Source of the DNA: Clarireedia homoeocarpa
Lineage: Eukaryota; Ascomycota; Leotiomycetes; Helotiales; Rutstroemiaceae
Direction of reading: 5' to 3'
Length of the DNA stretch: 64,000 nt
NCBI GenBank assembly: GCA_001465935.1
Contig: LNKV01000055.1
Location: forward strand, 371,660 to 435,659
The translations under genes were made by a program, and so were the position numbers. Below, one piece after another: positions 58,180-64,000 of this stretch (positions are counted from its first letter, which is position 1; the number at the start of each line of letters is the position of its first letter). The notes beneath the pieces were generated by a model. The model was given only the letters and a program-made list of their open reading frames with translations. It was not told where the DNA came from and did no database searches.

Positions 58180-60190
58180 GCTGTTTAATCCTTTCTAGGA
58201 ATAAATACAATCTCTAATCTCTTCTTATCTACTATATTATTCTTTATATAATAGTAGTATATCTCGATATACTTCGATTTCGTATAAAACTTAGACTTTT
58301 TTATTTAGTCGTTTATACTTTGATTATCGTAATAAAAAGTCGGAATATAGAGTTTATTTAGATTACACTCTTGTAAGTCTATAGTTAACTTTTCTATCTA
58401 TACTATCTCTTTTACTACTTTATTTACTATTATAATCTCAACTTCTATTATACTTTATATAATTAACTTTTACCTCTATACTATCTAATTTATTACTCTA
58501 CTATATCTTATTAATATAATACCTTAGAATAAGACTCGATTTTACTCTATTCTCTATATTATATCTATATAAATATTATAATCGATTAGTTGTAATCGCT
58601 GTCTACTTAAATAAAGAATATTACAATTAGTTATATCTTTTAAGAAAAGAAGTAAGTTCTTAGTATATTTATAATAAGAGATTCCTAGCTTTTATATAAA
58701 TTATATTAGTTGCTTTATTGTATATATAATATCTAGCCTTGAGTTGTTTAATAAGAATAAGAGAGATCTGATAATTTACTAATAAATATATTAATACTTA
58801 GTTAAGAGAAGGTTATCGTTGTTTTTAAGAACTATTCCTATAAGTAATAGAAGAGTTCTTAGATTTATATTTTATAATTAGAAGTGTTTAATAAGCTTTT
58901 ATATATATACTATTTAATAGATTTTAATTAACCGATCTTTACGATTTCTTTCGAATTAGAAGTTGATATAGATATTAATAAGTTCTAAGTCTTTGTACTT
59001 CTATTTCTTCTTTATTCTCTTTTTAAGCTTATCGATATACTTTCGTATTTCTATAATTAGTATATCATCAACTTATAATATAATATACAGATTCTTGTTA
59101 AGAAATAGATTTATATTAGCTATCGCTAGTATTAATCTAAGTCGGTCGAAGACGTTTTTAACTAATAGAAGCTATTCTCTTAGAGTTTATTTTAGTCTAT
59201 AAAGTATTTTATTAATTAAGAGAAATATACTTATTATTTTTATAATTTTAGAAAACACTTTTTTAAAGAATTAAGGGATTTCTAAATAAAGATCTTCTTA
59301 AATTTATAGGATTAAGAATATAATATCGATATCGATATAGTCTATTTCTAAATCCTCCGCTACTATTTTCGCAGTAAGTACTTACAATATAGTATATTTT
59401 AATATAATTATATAAGTTTTATTATAATCTGAACTATAAGTTTATTTAAATCCTCTTGTAACAAGTTATACTTTTTTTTTTATAATTTAGTTATCGTTAT
59501 TGAACTTCTTTTAGTATATCTATTTTGATATAATTATATACTTTCTTTTAAGAACTTTACTTATTATTATCTTAAATATACTTATATTTTTAAATACTTT
59601 TAGCTCTTCAATTATTACAGCTTTCTACCTAAGAACATCCTCTATAAATATATCTTCTAGTTTAATAGCTTTATAAAGTATAAAGGAAAAGCTTTATATT
59701 ACTTTAGTCTTATACTATATATATACTATAATATTCGATTTAGCTTATATAATAACTAAGTTACTAAAAACCTTTTTTATTTTTATTGAACCTTCGATCT
59801 CTAATATTTATATTAGAGTATCTATCTTTAATACTTATATTAGAGTATTTGTAATATTATATTTACAAGTTCTTAGATTCCTCTAAATCTCTTAAATCTT
59901 ATTATTGTTATTATCGAGAAATAAGTAGTTATACTTATTAAAATCAATATTAGTATACTCTTCTAGCTTACTAGTTAATATATTCTATAGTTTATAAATC
60001 TACGAGCCCTTTATACTAATTATAATATATCTTCCTAATATAATCTTTAGTTCAAACTTGATTAGATACCTATTTTTATATTTTAGAACAAATACTCTAT
60101 ATCTAAATACTTTTAACTTTATTAAATTGAGGGAACGATCTATATATACTTTATAAAGATTTGTCGCTTTTATCACTCTGAAAAGCAATA
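58180..60190 (-). mobile_element. Degenerate Ty1/copia retrotransposon pol region
   Basis: On the minus strand, in the order expected for copia. The integrase end is LKVFRYRVFVLK ... KFELKIILGRYI (60000-60190; copia LRVFGCRAYV ... KFxPRxxxGxxVGY). Reverse transcriptase reads ILYRLK, stop, TLRE, stop (near 59180-59220), where the family has LYGLKQxPREW, then VDDILIIEIRKYIDKLKK (near 59010-59075). RNase H is near 58300-58460 (VEIIIVNK, YDNQSIND, KSKFYTK). Stops replace a conserved Gln (CAA to TAA) and Trp (TGG to TAG), the changes RIP makes. LTRs and gag were not located. Confidence 0.85.
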
Positions 60191-60288
60191 CTATTATAAG
60201 TATACGATTCTTAAGCTATCACGGTTTAAATAATAGCTAGATATATAATAGTAAATAAAGATATAATTGATTGATCCCCCCCCCTCTT

Positions 60289-60334
60289 CTTGAGATTCTC
60301 AGTCTTATTTATAAAGATCAGTGAGAATCTCAAG
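60289..60334. repeat. 13-bp perfect inverted repeat (hairpin) after a C-run
   Basis: CTTGAGATTCTCA (60289-60301) and its reverse complement (60322-60334) around a 20-nt loop, next to a run of nine C at 60276-60284. Unexpected in otherwise eroded AT-rich DNA; may be an element end. Confidence 0.75.
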
Positions 60335-63300
60335 TTGAGGAGAGTAGTTCTATCTAATTCTATAATTTATAAAGGAAATATAGATAAGGGTTATAATATA
60401 TTAATAAGGATCCTGAGTAGTATACTAAGATCACCGATCTTTAATAATATTATAATACAGATTGTAAGCCTCGGCTTCACAACTTTAAAGATCAGTTTAT
60501 AAGAGCTGACTGTATATATACTCGATCAAGTAATCAGTTCCACTTTATAATTATATATACTATATAGATCTTTCCGTAATACACCCCCCAACTCTAGTAT
60601 TGAGTTATAGAGAATAAGGAAAGTTTCAAACAAATAAAATATTAAGTATATTTATAATTAACCTTTATAGCTTGTTTGCTTAAAGTTATATTATAGTTGT
60701 TGTTTGAAGTATTTTAAGTAACGAGTACAAGCAGTTATAGTATTTACTTCCTTTATATCACTTCTAGTTATATAATTTCTTATTAATTTAACAATCAGAG
60801 TTTATCCTTATACAAGTTTAGAGAATAAATAAACAGATAATCCTATTAGTTTATATTAAATAGATTGTATATTGTTTACTAGGATTAGTGATCTTCTTAA
60901 ATAACTATTTGATAATAGAGTATTTCGAAATTCTGATTAGTATCAACTAGCTAGAGTATAGTTAACCTAGTAAATATTTATTTTGATTAGATCAGATTAC
61001 TTTAGATAATTGTTTTTATTATTATCGTCTTAATTAGGTATAGTCGTTAGTGAATTTCTATAATAATAAAGTTTAAAGTAATTATTTCAAGATATATATA
61101 TTTAAATCACTTCTTCCTATTTATACTATATAATAGCAATATTAATAGTAATAATAATACTTTCTACTTATTCTTCCTACAACTTATACTTCCTATCTTA
61201 TTTCACCTTCTAATTTTCACTATATCTAAATATAATCGTACTCTATTAGGTAAATAAAGTAATAGTAGGGATAAATACAGCGACTTCTATCAAGTCAATT
61301 ATAGACTTCGCTATAATCGTACTTATAAAGTAATAATTCTGGCTAATCAATTATATACTCGATAAACTGCTTGTTAGGCTTGTTAATAATACGATAATAT
61401 ATAATCTTCTCTTTATACTCAAGTAAGTAATAAATTCGATCTTTTCAGTTTTAATCTCTTTATTCCTAATTATAGGAATCAAGTATCTTCGATTAAGACT
61501 GATACTACTATTACAGATATTACTTATCTTTTGTTATTAATAAGTTTCAAATTCTTTTCACTTTTCTAATCTCCTTACCCCCTAGTTGCTAATTATTTTT
61601 ATAACTGATTTTCAGATCCTATCTCCTTGAACTCAGTCTATATAAATCGCTTCTCCTAATCCTCGTCCGAGCGGGACTCCTATATATTCTCTAATTACTT
61701 TGTACAGAGATCTTTTAAGTTTATCTCCTCTTTACTAATCTTTCTCGTTAGAGATAGTTCCTAACTTTTAAGAAGATAATTCTCTCTTTACTAGTTAAAG
61801 TAGATAATCGCTTACTTTATTTCAGAGTTCACAATATCCGCTACCTTCATCTAATCCTCGTAGGTCTCCGATTGACATTCAAATATACAACTCTACTATA
61901 CCTTATACTTCTTATAAAATTCTGTATCCTCGAGCTCGTAGTCTTATTCAATCACAGATTCCTACTAGTTTTCCTTGGATACTTACAAGATATACTATTC
62001 CTACTTATAGACCTTTACTACTAGATTTATAAACTAGGCCTAGTTCTAATAGATACTATAAACTAGATCGTCTGATTTCACACCTCCTAAACCTACAAAC
62101 CCCTTATAATCCTATATTCAATATATATCTAATATAGTATCTAGCTCCTTTTCTAGTTCGATCTCAAATTCTATAATATAAGAGTCGAACGATTACTCCT
62201 CTATCTGACCTTTATATATCTCGTAGAGAAACTCGTACAGAAACTAGCTAAATCAGTTCGCCTAGTAACCGACCTATTACTCCGACTAATACTCAGATTA
62301 CTTCTCTATATAACCTACTAAAGTCGTCTAGTAAGAGTACTAAGACTCCTTAGGGATATACTTAGGATCGTTGTAACTTCTAGAATCGTAGTAATCGCTA
62401 TTATATTTCTTACCTTAGTTATATTCAAAATACTTTATATAGTCCTAATAAAGGGTATTACTATAATCGTGTAAATACTAGAAAGTCGGGTTGTTATTAG
62501 AGTTATTAGATAAAGAAGTATCGCTCTATCCCTAAAGTTTTAATACTAGCTACTAAGAAGTTACTAACACTATCCGAGCTAAGAGGTTCTAATAAAGTAA
62601 GTTTCCTTTTATTATTTCTATAATTAACTTAATATCGAGTCTTTAGGATTTGAAAGATACAAGGAAGTTTTTTAGAATATTAGTTAAGATATATAGTTTG
62701 GAAGATTGTCTTGTAGATCAGCCTTCTGACAAAGAGAATAACAGTCAAGAAGATAATAAGGGTAAAAAGAATAAAGAGGATAATAAGAACAACAACGATA
62801 AGAATAATAATCTATTTGTTTTATCTAGTTCTCGTTATACTCACTCTTAAGGTCTAGATCAAATTAGTTATTCTAATCCTCCTATTACTCCTTAGAGGTC
62901 TTTTTGTAGTAAAGTGACCTTCACACCTTATACTAATATAATTAGTACTCTTCTAAATACTCTTTCTATTACTACTCCTATATATCGTCTTAGATTATCT
63001 AGTCGTTCTCAACTTGTTCTTGAAGTAGCTTCACGAACTCCTCGCTACCTTGTAACTCTGTCTTGTACTATATCTTGTAAATCTTTAATATATATATAAG
63101 GCTCTAATACTCGAAGTGGTTATCCGAGAGTTCCAGATATTCATGATCTTCTAAGTAGATATAAGTCTTCTATATACTAATCCTTATATCGAAATATCGA
63201 CTACTCGGTTCGCCCTCAGAGTTCCTCTACTGTCTCGAGTTCGTCTATAGATCGTACTAAGACTTGTATAGTAATATTCAGGAGGTTGGTTGTATCTGGG

Positions 63301-64000
63301 TTTTCAGAAGAGAAAACTAAGCGATTATCCTATACTAAGATAAAGCAGATATTAGACAATAGCGAGATAACTGAGTAAGAGTATTTAAGGTATATTTAGA
63401 TAGTTTAAAAATAGTTAATTGAGTATATATTAAACTCAACACCTTCTATATAAACTTATAACAAGTACTTAAAATACTTTAAATAAATAGTTAAGGATAT
63501 TATAAAGTCAACTCTACTTTATACTAATCAGTAATTCTATTATATAAATAGCTTAAGATTATCTATCTATCAGCTATATTTCCTACACTATTTATCTATA
63601 TCGACGACTATATTAAATTGAATTTCTAGATATTATAGAAAGATCAGTTTAAGGAAAGATTCTTACTAAGCGAATTAGCTATTCTTCAGAAGATTATCTA
63701 CTTTAATCTTACTCTACTTTGTATTTTGGGATTGAATTATTAGTAAGTTTTACTTATAAAAAGAAACGATAAATAAAAAAGTGACTTTTAAAGAGTATTT
63801 TATAAAGTCTTAACTATTATATTTAATTTCTCGATCTTGCCTCTTATATCTTGTAGGTTCAAGTGAGTATAGAAGTGTTTAAACTATTACTATATAAGAT
63901 TCTTAGTAAAGCTATTAGTAGGTATATCCTTTATAAATAGATAGATAATATCAAACGATTTCTTCGAATATTCTTATTTTAACTATATATTTTAGATATC

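Larger units (their letters stand above)
57830..64000. other. AT-rich, RIP-like transposon island
   Basis: From about 57.8 kb to the window end the sequence becomes strongly AT-rich (TATA, TTAT, CTAT words dominate) with stops in every frame. No intact gene. Such blocks with sharp edges are known from fungi in which repeat-induced point mutation acts on transposons. Copia remnants are readable at 58180-60190. The rest (60.2-64 kb) holds more decayed sequence, including a Lys/Asp/Asn-rich frame at 62650-62850, without assignment. Confidence 0.85.

Noticed and set aside
58993..59202. 69-codon plus-strand hydrophobic frame in the AT-rich island
   Set aside because: Opposite strand of the copia reverse transcriptase remnant; its hydrophobicity comes from AT richness.

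Overview
The window reads as nuclear DNA of a filamentous ascomycete (Pezizomycotina, probably Leotiomycetes/Helotiales; the class is an inference from protein character). Genes are intron-rich, with short introns (about 50-120 bp, GT...CTAAC/CTAAT...AG). There are two Zn2Cys6 regulators, a DUF6590-type fungal protein and a degraded STAND-type (NLR-like) N-terminal domain. The right end is a very AT-rich block of RIP-like, stop-riddled retrotransposon DNA. No tRNA, rRNA, CRISPR array or prokaryotic operon was seen.

Layout. 1-518: 5' part of an unknown membrane protein running off the left edge. 1.45-3.66 kb: two conserved housekeeping genes on the minus strand, a ubiquitin-conjugating-enzyme variant without the catalytic Cys and an Lso2/CCDC124-like ribosome-associated protein. 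3.66-12.3 kb: an 8.6 kb stretch with no convincing gene but many short tandem repeats. 12.3-19.7 kb: a six-exon MFS transporter and a PPR1/UaY-type Zn2Cys6 regulator with an overlapping uORF. 20-24 kb: microsatellites, a pseudogene of a fungal STAND N-terminal domain, dispersed repeats and an odd T-rich/G-rich tract. 24.2-28.2 kb: a DUF6590-type gene divergent from a small Zn2Cys6 regulator. 30.1-37.0 kb: a nine-exon FAD monooxygenase (one GC-AG intron), a tandem-GFA-domain protein and an unknown membrane-associated protein. 37.6-44.6 kb: conserved genes, namely a mitochondrial DEAD-box helicase with an RGG tail and a divergent PEX7 / AlkB-like dioxygenase pair. 45.3-47.2 kb: a multi-pass membrane protein carrying a +1 frameshift in an A6 run.

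48.5-57.6 kb is accessory DNA. Two diverged direct copies of a 1.7-2.3 kb block lie in tandem. One keeps a C2H2 zinc-finger gene; the other keeps only its N-terminal coding part. Both end in the C-terminus of an unknown gene that is intact only at 54.8-55.8 kb. A secreted type-B carboxylesterase follows. From about 57.8 kb base composition shifts sharply to AT-rich. Within it, minus-strand Ty1/copia integrase, reverse transcriptase and RNase H remnants can be read, with stops where the family has conserved Gln and Trp.

Functionally the conserved genes are unrelated housekeeping functions (peroxisomal import, nucleic-acid demethylation, mitochondrial RNA splicing, ribosome dormancy, probable purine regulation). 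The accessory parts look like local duplication, gene decay and RIP beside a transposon island. I found no clear evidence of a new multi-gene system. The duplicated zinc-finger/orphan-gene block at 50-56 kb is the least explained part.
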